Of a DNA stretch of 64,000 nucleotides, positions 1-9,027 are shown piece by piece. The notes beneath the pieces are model-generated. The model searched no databases, was not told the DNA's origin, and saw nothing but the letters and a program-made list of their open reading frames with translations. The translations under genes were made by a program, and so were the position numbers. Source of the DNA: VRUE01 sp963716735 (lineage in GTDB: Bacteria > Actinomycetota > Thermoleophilia > Solirubrobacterales > 70-9); NCBI GenBank assembly GCA_963716735.1, contig OY970321.1, positions 1,054,001-1,118,000 of the forward strand, read 5' to 3'. Position 1 is the first letter of the stretch, and each line of letters starts with the position of its first letter.

Positions 1-91
1 CGATCTACTGGCCGTCGCCTCCGCGCCATACGTGCTTCGGCTACATATTTCCCATGCGGCGGACGCCCGAAACCGCTAGGTTGCGCCCTCG
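1..91. other. window edge, upstream region of DUF1015 gene
   Basis: No supported gene lies here. It is the 5' flank of the DUF1015 gene, with an AT-richer patch (CTACATATTTCCC, about 40-53) that could hold its promoter, but I cannot define -35/-10 boxes with confidence. Confidence 0.3.
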
Positions 92-1381
92 ATGGCCGAC
101 GTGCGCCCCATCCACGCGACCCACTACGACCTTGGCGTGGTCGGGTCTCTCCAAGATGTCGCGGCACCGCCGTATGACGTGATCGATGCGGATATGCGGG
201 CCGATCTGCTGGCGCGCTCCCCCTACAACGCCGTCGCGATCGACCTGCCGAAACCCTACGGCGAGACCGGGCCGCAGCAGACCGACGACGACCCCTACGA
301 GCGGGCGGCGCGGACGATGGACGAGTGGCGGCAGGCCGGAGCGCTCGTCTCCGACACCGAGCCGGCGATCTGGGCGATGACCCAGGACTACACCGGCCCC
401 GATGGCACCCTTCGCACCCGTCACGGAATCCTCGCCCGCGTCCGGGTGGAGGACTTCTCCGCCGGCCAGGTCCTGCCCCATGAGCGCACCCTGCCGGGTC
501 CGAAGAAGGATCGCCTCGACTTGACCCGCGCCACCCGCCACAACCTCTCGCCAATCTTCTCGCTCAGCACCGAGGACCCCTGGCCGCTGGTCGCGCCGAC
601 GATCGAAGCCGAGGATCCCTGGGGCGAAGCGACCGACGAAGGCGGCACGGTCACCAAGGTCTGGCGGGTGGGCGTCCCGGAGACCCTCGGCGAGGTCACC
701 GAGCTGCTCTCCAGCGCGCAGCTGCTGATCGCCGACGGCCACCACCGCTACGAGACGGCGATCGCCTACCGCGACGAGGTCGGCGGCGAGGGCGATCACA
801 ACTTCACCCTAATGGCGCTGACCGGCCTCGACGATCCCGGCCTCACCGTCTTCCCCACCCACCGCCTGCTCTCCGGCTTCGCCGGCGACGAGGAGCGCCA
901 ACGCCGCCTCGGCGGGGGCCTGCGCGAGCTGTTCGACGCGACCGAGGTCCCGCTCGACCAGCTCGACCCGCTCGGCGAGGAGGGTGTCGGCGTCTTCGGC
1001 CTCTACGACTCCTTCCACAAACGCGGCTTCCGCCTGCGGCTCAAGGACAGCGCGGTCGCGGCCCTCGACGAGCAGCTCGCCGGCAAGCCCGAGGCCTACC
1101 GCCGGCTCGACGCCGCGATCCTCGAGACGCTCGTCCTCAAGGGGATCGCCGGCCTCAGCGAAGACGACATCCTCGCCAAGCGCGGGCTCGGCTACTCGAA
1201 GAGCGTCGAGGACTCGCTGGCGCTGCTCGAAGACGGCGCCTACGACGTCGCCTTCATCCTCCGCCCGATCCCCGTCGACCAGGTCAAGGCGATCTGCGAG
1301 AGCGACGAGAACATGCCGCCGAAGTCCACTTACTTCTTCCCCAAGGTCCTCACCGGCCTGGTCTTCAACCCGGTCGTCTGA
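92..1381 (+). CDS. DUF1015 family protein
   Basis: The 429-residue protein has the features of the DUF1015 (SerC-like) family: an N-terminal VAAPPYDVID stretch followed by RSPYNAV (about residues 23-52), and the central signature IADGHHRYETA (about residue 214 onward). Length matches the family, which usually runs 400-430 residues. The biochemical role of the family is not firmly established; members often sit near serine-biosynthesis or other metabolic genes, but no serA or serC is visible here. ATG start. It is first in a run of plus-strand genes, 25 nt ahead of a cobalamin adenosyltransferase, so co-transcription is likely. The family call is secure; no function is claimed. Confidence 0.88.
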   Translation: MADVRPIHATHYDLGVVGSLQDVAAPPYDVIDADMRADLLARSPYNAVAIDLPKPYGETGPQQTDDDPYERAARTMDEWRQAGALVSDTEPAIWAMTQDYTGPDGTLRTRHGILARVRVEDFSAGQVLPHERTLPGPKKDRLDLTRATRHNLSPIFSLSTEDPWPLVAPTIEAEDPWGEATDEGGTVTKVWRVGVPETLGEVTELLSSAQLLIADGHHRYETAIAYRDEVGGEGDHNFTLMALTGLDDPGLTVFPTHRLLSGFAGDEERQRRLGGGLRELFDATEVPLDQLDPLGEEGVGVFGLYDSFHKRGFRLRLKDSAVAALDEQLAGKPEAYRRLDAAILETLVLKGIAGLSEDDILAKRGLGYSKSVEDSLALLEDGAYDVAFILRPIPVDQVKAICESDENMPPKSTYFFPKVLTGLVFNPVV

Positions 1382-1406
1382 GCCCGAGCGCCCTTAGGAT
1401 GGGCGT

Positions 1407-1973
1407 GTGGTGAAGATCTACACGAAGAAGGGCGACGACGGCTCGACCTCGCTCTGGTACGGCGGGCGCGTGCCCAAGCACCACGGCCGCACCGAGGCCT
1501 ACGGCGCGCTCGACGAAGCCTGCTCGCAGCTCGGCGTCGCCCGAGCCCTCTGCGGCCCCGAGCAGGCGGAGCTCGCGGCAGACCTCCTTCGCCTCCAGGA
1601 CGACATCTTCGTCGCCGGGGCGGAGCTGGCGACCGCGCCGGAGGCCGCCGAGCGGCTCGAAGACGGGGTCAGCCGCACCACCGAGGCGATGGTCGCCGAG
1701 CTGGAGGAGGGAATCGACCGCTATATGGACCGGGTCGAGCTGCCGCCGCAGTTCGTGATCCCGGGGGGCAACCAGCTCTCCGCCCAGCTCGACGTAGCCC
1801 GCACGACGATCCGCCGCGCCGAGCGCCGCATCAGCGAACTCAACGAGGCCGGCGAGCTGGCCGGCGAGACGGTGATCCACTTCGTCAACCGCGCCTCCGA
1901 CCTCACCTACGCGATGGCACGCTTCGCCGACGTCGAGGATCCGGCGCTGTTCGAGGGCCGGCGCAAAGCCTGA
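1407..1973 (+). CDS. cob(I)yrinic acid a,c-diamide adenosyltransferase, PduO type
   Basis: This cytoplasmic enzyme transfers the adenosyl group of ATP to cob(I)alamin, making adenosylcobalamin. The 188-residue protein begins with the PduO-type ATP-binding motif KIYTKKGDDGSTSL, then GGRVPKHHGRTEAYGALDE. The C-terminal half has RRAERR and VIHFVNRASDLTYAMARF, matching the family's closing helix (NRLSDLLF type). Two adjacent GTG codons (1407 and 1410) could start translation; 1407 is given, which only changes the protein by one residue. No B12-dependent enzyme is visible in the window, so the client is elsewhere. The next gene (OsmC) starts 4 nt after the stop. Confidence 0.9.
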   Translation: MVKIYTKKGDDGSTSLWYGGRVPKHHGRTEAYGALDEACSQLGVARALCGPEQAELAADLLRLQDDIFVAGAELATAPEAAERLEDGVSRTTEAMVAELEEGIDRYMDRVELPPQFVIPGGNQLSAQLDVARTTIRRAERRISELNEAGELAGETVIHFVNRASDLTYAMARFADVEDPALFEGRRKA

Positions 1974-1977
1974 GGCA

Positions 1978-2388
1978 ATGAAGGTCGTAGCCCGACGCCG
2001 CGAGGGATACGTCCACGACGTCGAGATCGAGGGCGGCCACACGCTCGTCGTCGACGAGCCCGTCTCTGTCGAGGGCGGAACGGACGCCGGTCCTTCCCCC
2101 ACCCGCCTGGTCGCCGCCGGCCTCGCCGGCTGCACCGCGGTGACGATGGAGATGTACGCGAACCGCAAGGGATGGGACATCGGCCCGGTCGAGGTCGACG
2201 TGGACGTCGAGTACGAGGACTTTGCGCCGCTCTCGTTCGCGGTGACGTTGCGATTGCCCGCCAGGCTGAGCGAGGAGCAGCGCGAGCGGCTGCTCTCTGT
2301 CGCCGCCAAGTGCCCCGTCCACAAGCTGCTGGCGGCCGAGACCGAGGTCGTCATCTCCGACCGAATCGAGGCCCTGCCCGGTGCCTGA
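1978..2388 (+). CDS. OsmC family peroxide-related protein
   Basis: A 136-residue OsmC/Ohr-fold protein. These are small dimeric cytoplasmic thiol proteins, many of which reduce organic hydroperoxides. The first conserved cysteine lies in GLAGCTAVTMEMYA (about residue 43) and the second in AAKCPVHKLL (about residue 105), with the expected spacing of an internal helix and the DVDVEYED strand between. It starts 4 nt after the adenosyltransferase stop and overlaps the following GMC oxidoreductase by 8 nt, so the three genes are probably translationally coupled. Whether it acts on peroxides or on another thiol substrate cannot be told from sequence alone. Confidence 0.85.
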   Translation: MKVVARRREGYVHDVEIEGGHTLVVDEPVSVEGGTDAGPSPTRLVAAGLAGCTAVTMEMYANRKGWDIGPVEVDVDVEYEDFAPLSFAVTLRLPARLSEEQRERLLSVAAKCPVHKLLAAETEVVISDRIEALPGA

Positions 2389-3994
2389 CTACGTGATCGT
2401 CGGCGCCGGCTCGGCCGGCTGCGTGCTTGCGAACCGGCTGAGCGAGGACCCGGGCGTCGAGGTTCTGCTGATCGAGGCCGGCGGCAGCGATCGCCATCCC
2501 AACGTCAAGATCCCGGCGGCCTTCGCCAAGCAGTTCAAAAGCAAGCGCGACTGGGATCTCAACACCGAGCCCGAGCCACACTGCGACGGCCGCTCCATCT
2601 ACATGCCGCGCGGCAAGGGCTTGGGCGGCTCGAGCTCGATGAACGCGATGCTCTACGTCCGCGGCCACCCACTCGACTACGAGAAGTGGGCAGCCGGCGG
2701 CGCCACCGGCTGGGACTGGGACGGGATCAGGCCCTATTTCCTGCGGGCCGAGGACAATGCCCGTGGCGAGTCAGAGCACCACTCCATCGGCGGCCCGCTG
2801 CGGGTCGAGGACGAGCGCTCACCGCGCCGCCTCACCGGCCAGTTCCTCGAGTCCTGCGCCGCGGTCGGCATCCCGCGCATAGCCGACTACAACGGTCACG
2901 AGCAGGACGGCGCCGCACTCGCCCAGGTCACCCAGCGCAACGGGCGGCGCTGGAGCACCGCCGACGCCTACCTGCGACCGGCCTCGGATCGCAAGAACCT
3001 CAGCGTGATCTCAGGCGCCCGAGTGCTCGGCGTCGAGCTTCAGGGCGATCGCGCCGGCGGAGTCCGCTACCGCCGGCGTGGCCGCGAGCAGCTCGTCCGC
3101 GCCGAGCGCGAGACGATCCTCGCCGCCGGCGCCCTCGCCTCCCCGCAGCTGCTGATGCTGTCCGGAATCGGTCCCGCCGAGCAGCTGCAGGGGCTGGGCA
3201 TTCCGGTGGCAGCCGACCTGCCCGGCGTCGGCGAGAACCTCCAGGACCATCCCTACCTGACCTCGGTCTGGGACGTGCCGGGCGGCGGCTCGCTCGCCGA
3301 CGCCGAGAGCCCCAAGGCGATGCTCGAGTTCCTGCTGCGTCGCAGTGGCCCGCTCACCTCCTCGGTCGCCGAGGCGCTCGCCTTCGTGCGCAGCCGACCG
3401 GGCCTCGCTCAGCCAGACCTCCAGTTCCACTTCGGTCCCGCCTACTTCGTCGACAACGGCTTCCAGGAATACGACGGACACGCGGTCACGATGGGCCCGG
3501 CGCTGGTCGGCCCCCGCAGCCGCGGCTGGGTGCGGCTGCGCTCGGCAAACCCGGCCGACAAGCCGCGGATCCTGACCAACACCCTGGCCGAGCCCGAGGA
3601 CGTCGCCGCCCTGGTCGCCGGGACCCGCCTCACCCGTGAGATCGCCGCCGCCGAGCCCTTCGCCTCGGTCCTCGGCCGCGAGCTGTTCCCGGGTGCGGAC
3701 ATCGACAGCGACGAGGACCTCGCCGACGACCTGCGCCGCCGCGTCGAGCTCCTCTACCACCCGGTCGGCACCTGCCGCATGGGCTCCGACGACGACGCGG
3801 TGGTCGACCCGGAGCTGCGGGTGCGAGGGATCGAGGGGCTGCGAGTGGTCGCCGCCTCGGTCTTCCCGATAATTCCCAGCGGCAACACCAACGCGCCGAC
3901 GATCGCGATTGCCGAGCGCGGCGCGGACCTGATCGCCGGCAAGCCATTGCTTCGCGACGATGGCGCGACTCGCAGCGCCAAGGCGAGCGAGTAA
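2381..3994 (+). CDS. GMC-family FAD oxidoreductase (choline dehydrogenase-like)
   Basis: A 537-residue flavoprotein of the glucose-methanol-choline family, which oxidises primary or secondary alcohols using bound FAD. The N-terminus carries the ADP-binding Rossmann motif VGAGSAGCVLANRLS followed by IEAGG; the first GMC signature is GKGLGGSSSMNAMLYVRG (about residue 77 onward); the C-terminus has YHPVGTCRMG and SNTNAPTIAIAERGADLI-like GMC signature 2 (as SGNTNAPTIAIAERGADLI). The alcohol substrate is not predictable; long-chain alcohol or choline dehydrogenases share this architecture. GTG start at 2381 overlapping the OsmC stop. The SDR gene starts 5 nt downstream, so an alcohol/aldehyde or ketone pathway is plausible. 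Confidence 0.9.
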   Translation: MPDYVIVGAGSAGCVLANRLSEDPGVEVLLIEAGGSDRHPNVKIPAAFAKQFKSKRDWDLNTEPEPHCDGRSIYMPRGKGLGGSSSMNAMLYVRGHPLDYEKWAAGGATGWDWDGIRPYFLRAEDNARGESEHHSIGGPLRVEDERSPRRLTGQFLESCAAVGIPRIADYNGHEQDGAALAQVTQRNGRRWSTADAYLRPASDRKNLSVISGARVLGVELQGDRAGGVRYRRRGREQLVRAERETILAAGALASPQLLMLSGIGPAEQLQGLGIPVAADLPGVGENLQDHPYLTSVWDVPGGGSLADAESPKAMLEFLLRRSGPLTSSVAEALAFVRSRPGLAQPDLQFHFGPAYFVDNGFQEYDGHAVTMGPALVGPRSRGWVRLRSANPADKPRILTNTLAEPEDVAALVAGTRLTREIAAAEPFASVLGRELFPGADIDSDEDLADDLRRRVELLYHPVGTCRMGSDDDAVVDPELRVRGIEGLRVVAASVFPIIPSGNTNAPTIAIAERGADLIAGKPLLRDDGATRSAKASE

Positions 3995-3999
3995 GCAGC

Positions 4000-4812
4000 G
4001 TGGATCTCGGCCTCAAAGGGAGGTCCTGCGTCGTCACCGGCGCCAGCCGCGGGATCGGCCGCGAGACGGCGCGGCTGCTCTGCGCCGAGGGGGCGAACGT
4101 CCTGCTGGTCGGGCGCAACGAGGAGCGTCTCGTGGAAGCCCAAGGAGAGGCCGTCGCCGCGGGCGGCGCGGCCGGTGGAGGCGCGCGACGGCTGGCCCTG
4201 GACGTGACCGCCGGAGACGCCGGCGAGCGGATGCTGGCCACGGCGACGGAGTACTTCGGCGGCGTCGACGTACTCGTCAACAACGCCGGCGCCGCCCAGT
4301 GGCGCCACCTCGACGACGTCCCGGACGAAGACTGGTACGCCCAGTACGAGCTCAACGTGATGGCACCGCTGCGGGCGATGCGTACTGCCGCGCCGGCGAT
4401 GGCCGAGCGGGGCTGGGGACGGATCGTCAACGTCTGCTCGACCGCCGGCAAGCGACCCTCGGCGGCGATGCCCGAGTACTCGGTGGCAAAGGCGGCCGAG
4501 CTCTCGCTCTCCCGCCTCTTCGCCGACCGCTACGCCAAGCAGGGCGTCCTCGTCAACGCGATCTGCCCCGGTCCGGTCGAAGGCGAGATGTGGATGGAGC
4601 CGGGCGGCCTGCTCGATCAGTCGCACGCGATGTCGGGTGCGGCGAGCCGCGAGGAGGCCCTGAGCGAAGCCGGCGCAAAGCGACCGATCGGCCGCCTCGC
4701 CGAGGTCGGCGAGATCGCCGCCGCGATCGTCTTCCTCTGCTCCGAGCGCGCCTCCTACGTGGCCGGCGCCGCCTGGTCGGTGGATGGCGGCACGGTGCAA
4801 GTAATCATCTGA
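4000..4812 (+). CDS. short-chain dehydrogenase/reductase
   Basis: A 270-residue classical SDR, an NAD(P)-dependent cytoplasmic oxidoreductase. Visible are the cofactor motif TGASRGIG (about residues 14-21), NNAG (about residues 94-97), the catalytic Ser in NVCSTAGK and the YxxxK pair as YSVAK (about residues 165-169). The C-terminus SVDGGTVQVII matches the usual SDR ending. GTG start, 5 nt after the GMC oxidoreductase, suggesting consecutive steps on one substrate. The stop codon TGA (4810-4812) lies inside the left arm of palindromic element B1. Confidence 0.9.
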   Translation: MDLGLKGRSCVVTGASRGIGRETARLLCAEGANVLLVGRNEERLVEAQGEAVAAGGAAGGGARRLALDVTAGDAGERMLATATEYFGGVDVLVNNAGAAQWRHLDDVPDEDWYAQYELNVMAPLRAMRTAAPAMAERGWGRIVNVCSTAGKRPSAAMPEYSVAKAAELSLSRLFADRYAKQGVLVNAICPGPVEGEMWMEPGGLLDQSHAMSGAASREEALSEAGAKRPIGRLAEVGEIAAAIVFLCSERASYVAGAAWSVDGGTVQVII

Positions 4813-4933
4813 GACGGCTGCAAACCGGCGCCTGGCGGCGTCCTCGGTCGGCCGCCTGCGGGTCACGCACTAATGTGCGCTCCCCTTGTCAGCCTCCCTG
4901 CGTCCTAGCCAGGCTTGGTTTTCGCCGTCTCAG
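4809..4933 (+). repeat. palindromic element B1 (family B)
   Basis: Perfect 10-bp arms CTGAGACGGC (4809-4818) and GCCGTCTCAG (4924-4933) enclose a core of about 105 nt. The core begins TGCAAACCGGCGC, continues GGCGTCCTCGGTCG, has the internal hairpin CGCAC-TAAT-GTGCG (about 4866-4879) and ends CTGCGTCC...GGCTTGGTTTTC. Family B copies at 25584-25727 and 31817-31941 share this core, with different arms. The left arm contains the SDR stop codon. Read on this strand, the core has the same orientation relative to the stop-bearing gene in all family B copies. Confidence 0.8.
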
Positions 4934-4938
4934 TCGAG

Positions 4939-5439
4939 ATGAGATCCGAAGTTGACGCCGCGGTGCTGCTGCCGCTCTACGGCTGGCCGAACGAACCGGG
5001 GCTGATCTTCACCGAGCGACGCGCCGACATGCGGCGCCATGCCGGGGAGATCTCGTTTCCCGGTGGCCGCAGGGATGAGGGCGACACCGACCTCGCCGCC
5101 ACCGCGCTGCGCGAGGCGCACGAGGAGATCGGCCTCGACCCATCGGTCGTCGAGCTTGGCGAGGAGCTGCCGACCACCGGCACCTTCGTCACCGGCTACC
5201 GCATCCACCCCTTCGTCGGGCGCATCCCCCACCCCGGTGAGCTGGGACTGAAGCCCAACCCGGCCGAGGTCGAGACCGTGCTCACCTTCTCGTTGGAGGT
5301 CCTCCGCGACGCCTACGCGATGCGGCGCCTGATTCGCCGCGGCATCCCCATCCACACCCCCACCTACGAGGTGGAAGGGCATCTGATCTGGGGAGCGACC
5401 GCCCGCATCCTGGGCGATTTACTTACGCGTCTCGCCTAG
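4939..5439 (+). CDS. NUDIX hydrolase, probable coenzyme A pyrophosphatase
   Basis: A protein of about 166 residues that probably cleaves the pyrophosphate bond of CoA derivatives. The Nudix box is GGRRDEGDTDLAATALREAHEEIGL-like, keeping the spacing G-x5-E-x7-REAHEEIG. It is preceded by FTERRADMRRHAGEISFPGG, the extension typical of the NudL/UPF0035 CoA pyrophosphatase subgroup. ATG 4939 is chosen over TTG 4915 because the latter lies inside palindromic element B1. The stop overlaps the end of the convergent peroxiredoxin gene by 4 nt. Substrate assignment rests on the subgroup signature only. Confidence 0.87.
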   Translation: MRSEVDAAVLLPLYGWPNEPGLIFTERRADMRRHAGEISFPGGRRDEGDTDLAATALREAHEEIGLDPSVVELGEELPTTGTFVTGYRIHPFVGRIPHPGELGLKPNPAEVETVLTFSLEVLRDAYAMRRLIRRGIPIHTPTYEVEGHLIWGATARILGDLLTRLA

Positions 5440-6101
5440 CTCTTCCCAGGCTGAGGCACGATGCGGATGTAGGGACGGGGCTCCTCCCAGCCGTCCGGGT
5501 AGGTCTCCTTCGCTTCGTCGTTGGAGACCGAGCCGGCGATGATCACGTCGTCCCCCTGCTGCCACTGCGCCGGGGTGGCGACTTTGTGCTTGGCGGTCAG
5601 CTGGAGCGAGTCGATCACGCGCAGAACCTCGTCGAAGTTGCGCCCGGTCGTCATCGGGTAGACGAGGACCAGTTTGATCTTCTTGTCAGGGCCGATGACG
5701 AAGACGTTGCGGACGGTCTGGTTGTCGGCCGGAGTGCGATCCTCGGCGTTGCCCGAGACGTCCCCCGGCAGCATCCCGTAGAGCCTGGCGACGTTGAAGT
5801 CGGTGTCGCTGATGATCGGGTAGTTCGGCGCGGTTCCCTGGGTCTCCGCGATGTCGTTTGCCCACTCCTCGTGCCTGTCGAGCGGATCGATCGAGAGGCC
5901 GATGATCTTCACGCCACGCTTCGCGAACTCGGGCTCGATGCTCGCCATGTAACCGAGCTCGGTCGTGCAAACCGGGGTGAAGTCCTTCGGGTGTGAGAAC
6001 AGCACCGCCCACGAATCGCCGATCCAGTCGTGGAACTTGATCCGACCCTCCGTCGTGTCAGCCTCGAAATCGGGTGCTACGTCGCCAAGTTGCAGCGCCA
6101 T
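5436..6101 (-). CDS. 1-Cys peroxiredoxin (Prx6-like)
   Basis: A 221-residue thiol peroxidase reducing hydroperoxides. The peroxidatic cysteine is Cys45 in DFTPVCTTELG, after SHPKDF, exactly the PxxxTxxC context of the family. The length and the long C-terminal domain (PTGRNFDEVLRVIDSLQLT-like, then KVATPAQWQQGDDVII) fit Prx6-type rather than short AhpC proteins. A clear ribosome-binding site, AAAGGAG, sits 8 nt before the ATG. The 40-nt upstream stretch is AT-rich compared with the window and probably holds the promoter. Thioredoxin reductase is encoded at 15150-16157, but the physiological reductant is unknown. Confidence 0.93.
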   Translation of the reverse strand: MALQLGDVAPDFEADTTEGRIKFHDWIGDSWAVLFSHPKDFTPVCTTELGYMASIEPEFAKRGVKIIGLSIDPLDRHEEWANDIAETQGTAPNYPIISDTDFNVARLYGMLPGDVSGNAEDRTPADNQTVRNVFVIGPDKKIKLVLVYPMTTGRNFDEVLRVIDSLQLTAKHKVATPAQWQQGDDVIIAGSVSNDEAKETYPDGWEEPRPYIRIVPQPGKS

Positions 6102-6141
6102 CGGACCAGCTCCTTTCGCTTTCGGCGTATTGCCTTAATTC

Positions 6142-6591
6142 CTATCCGAGTTTAGCTATATCGATATCCCGGCCAGTGACGGCAACCGGGATGCGCCAGC
6201 GCTCGCCGGCCGATCGCACGATGGTGCTACCCCGCTCGAGGATCGCGGAGTCGACACCGCCGTCCGCCTCGTAGACGAAACGCCGCACCGGGGTTTCGAC
6301 CAACCGCTCGAGAAAGCGCTCGAGCCGCGGGCCGTGGATCGCCTCGAGGTTCTCGGCGCGCCCCTCGGCGGAACCGAGCAACCAGTAGACCGCGGCCACG
6401 TCGCCGACCAGGTCCAGCACCGTGCCGGGATCGTCGGGGTCGGCGAGAGCGGGCTCGATCCCGGCCGCCTCGATCGGGGCAAGGCCCTCCTCGCGGCGAC
6501 TCGTCCCGCGCGCCTGCCAGCCCTCGGCGAGCAGCCGCTCACCGAGCGAGCGCCCGCGACAGCCACAGCCGACGATCAGCGCCCGAGCCAC
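6142..6591 (-). CDS. small Rossmann-fold NAD(P)-binding protein
   Basis: A 149-residue protein starting ARALIVGCGCRGRSLGERLLAEGW, a GxGxxG nucleotide-binding loop (as GCGCRGRSLG) typical of epimerase-like Rossmann proteins. It continues with VYWLLGSAEG and VRRFVYEADGG. It is about half the length of standard NAD-dependent epimerases, so it may be a minimal cofactor-binding protein or a sugar-epimerase relative lacking the substrate domain. It sits between the peroxiredoxin and a small membrane protein on the same strand. No function is assigned. Confidence 0.6.
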   Translation of the reverse strand: MARALIVGCGCRGRSLGERLLAEGWQARGTSRREEGLAPIEAAGIEPALADPDDPGTVLDLVGDVAAVYWLLGSAEGRAENLEAIHGPRLERFLERLVETPVRRFVYEADGGVDSAILERGSTIVRSAGERWRIPVAVTGRDIDIAKLG

Positions 6592-6603
6592 GCCGTCGGG
6601 CCC

Positions 6604-6891
6604 TCAGGCCTCGAACGGGTTGCGGCGGAGCCGCTCCAGCTCCTCCTCTTCGACCTCGGCCCGCAGCTTGCCCTCGTCGACCTCGGCGGCGCCGCGGCGG
6701 CGGCGCATCTCGTTCTGCGCCTCGAGCATCTGGCGCACGTCGTCGATCTCGTTCTGGGCCTCGACGTCGGGACTGCGGGTCGGCTTCCAATCGACCAGGT
6801 CGGCGGTGCTGCCTTGGTAGAAGTGGCCGAGCAAGACCAGGACACCGATGATCACGGCCAGCATGCCGATGGTGAGGAGGACGAAACCCAT
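6604..6891 (-). CDS. small membrane protein with charged C-terminal coiled region
   Basis: A 95-residue protein with one N-terminal transmembrane helix (GFVLLTIGMLAVIIGVLVLLG) followed by a highly charged segment rich in Glu and Arg (QNEIDDVRQMLEAQNEMRRR and on) that is likely helical or coiled. The ATG at 6891 is chosen because a longer reading frame would run into the divergent thiolase promoter and adds residues of shadow-like composition. It ends 13 nt before the Rossmann protein start, so the two may be co-transcribed. Function unknown. Confidence 0.65.
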   Translation of the reverse strand: MGFVLLTIGMLAVIIGVLVLLGHFYQGSTADLVDWKPTRSPDVEAQNEIDDVRQMLEAQNEMRRRRGAAEVDEGKLRAEVEEEELERLRRNPFEA

Positions 6892-6946
6892 GGACCCAGA
6901 ATACGCGGCCACGCCGGTCACCTGGACGGGCTCATAATGCCCTCCT

Positions 6947-8149
<1,203 letters not shown>

Positions 8150-8214
8150 CGAGGCCGATTGCAGCTTTTTCCACACCATGGGATGGACAAGCCTTCAGGT
8201 AGCCTCGCGCGGCG

Positions 8215-9015
8215 ATGACTGAGCTGAGAGAACTGGCGAGCGTCGACGGGACGATCACCCCGACGGCCGAGGCGATGGTCCCGATGAAGGACGACGGGCT
8301 CTACCGGGGCGACGGCGCCTTCGAGGTGATCCGGCTCTACGAGGGGCGGCCCTTCGCCCTCGGAGACCACCTCGACCGGCTCGAGCGCTCGGCCGCCGCG
8401 ATCCAGCTCGAGTTCGACCGCGCCGCGCTGGAGCGGGAGATCGGCGCCCTGCTGACGGAGGCCGGCGGGCCCGACGGGCAGTTGCGCCTGATCGTCACCC
8501 GCGGTGGCCGCCGCATCGCCGCGGTCGAGCCGATCCCAGCCCACGCCGAGAGCTTGAGCCTCGCCACCGTTACCTACAACCCGAGCGTGATCCTCACCGG
8601 CGTCAAGTCGCTCTCCTACGCCGCCAACATGCAGGCGACCCGGTTGGCCCAAGCGCAGGGCGCCGATGAGGCCGTCCTCGTCACCCCCGACGGGACCGTG
8701 CTCGAGCCCCCCACCTCGGCGATCTTCTGGGTCTCTCCCCAGGGGACGCTGCGCACGCCCTCCCTCGACGTCGGCGTGCTCGAGTCGATCACCCGCGACC
8801 GCCTCGTCAAGGCGCTGAACGTCGAAGAGGGCGCCTGGCCGGTGGCCGATCTGCGTGCCGCCCAAGAGGCCTTCCTCGCCTCGACCACGCGTGAGATTCA
8901 GGCGGTGGCCGCGATCGACGGCAAGCAGCTGCCCGACGCGCCCGGCCCGCGCACCCGCGAAGCCCAAGAGGCCTTCGCCGAGACCCTCGGCCGCGAGCTT
9001 CGAACGACGAACTAG
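8215..9015 (+). CDS. aminotransferase class IV (PLP fold type IV)
   Basis: A 266-residue fold-type IV PLP enzyme, either a branched-chain or D-amino acid aminotransferase or an aminodeoxychorismate lyase. Visible features: DDGLYRGDGAFEVIRLYEGR at the N-terminus, the PLP lysine in GVKSLSYAANMQATRLA, and the cofactor-binding stretch DEAVLVTPDGTVLEPPTSAIFWV. The subfamily cannot be decided by eye. It is odd among the beta-oxidation genes, lying 65 nt after the thiolase and 12 nt before the acyl-CoA dehydrogenase; a role in catabolism of amino-acid-derived acyl-CoAs would fit but is inference. Confidence 0.85.
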   Translation: MTELRELASVDGTITPTAEAMVPMKDDGLYRGDGAFEVIRLYEGRPFALGDHLDRLERSAAAIQLEFDRAALEREIGALLTEAGGPDGQLRLIVTRGGRRIAAVEPIPAHAESLSLATVTYNPSVILTGVKSLSYAANMQATRLAQAQGADEAVLVTPDGTVLEPPTSAIFWVSPQGTLRTPSLDVGVLESITRDRLVKALNVEEGAWPVADLRAAQEAFLASTTREIQAVAAIDGKQLPDAPGPRTREAQEAFAETLGRELRTTN

Positions 9016-9027
9016 AGAAGGAGCGAG

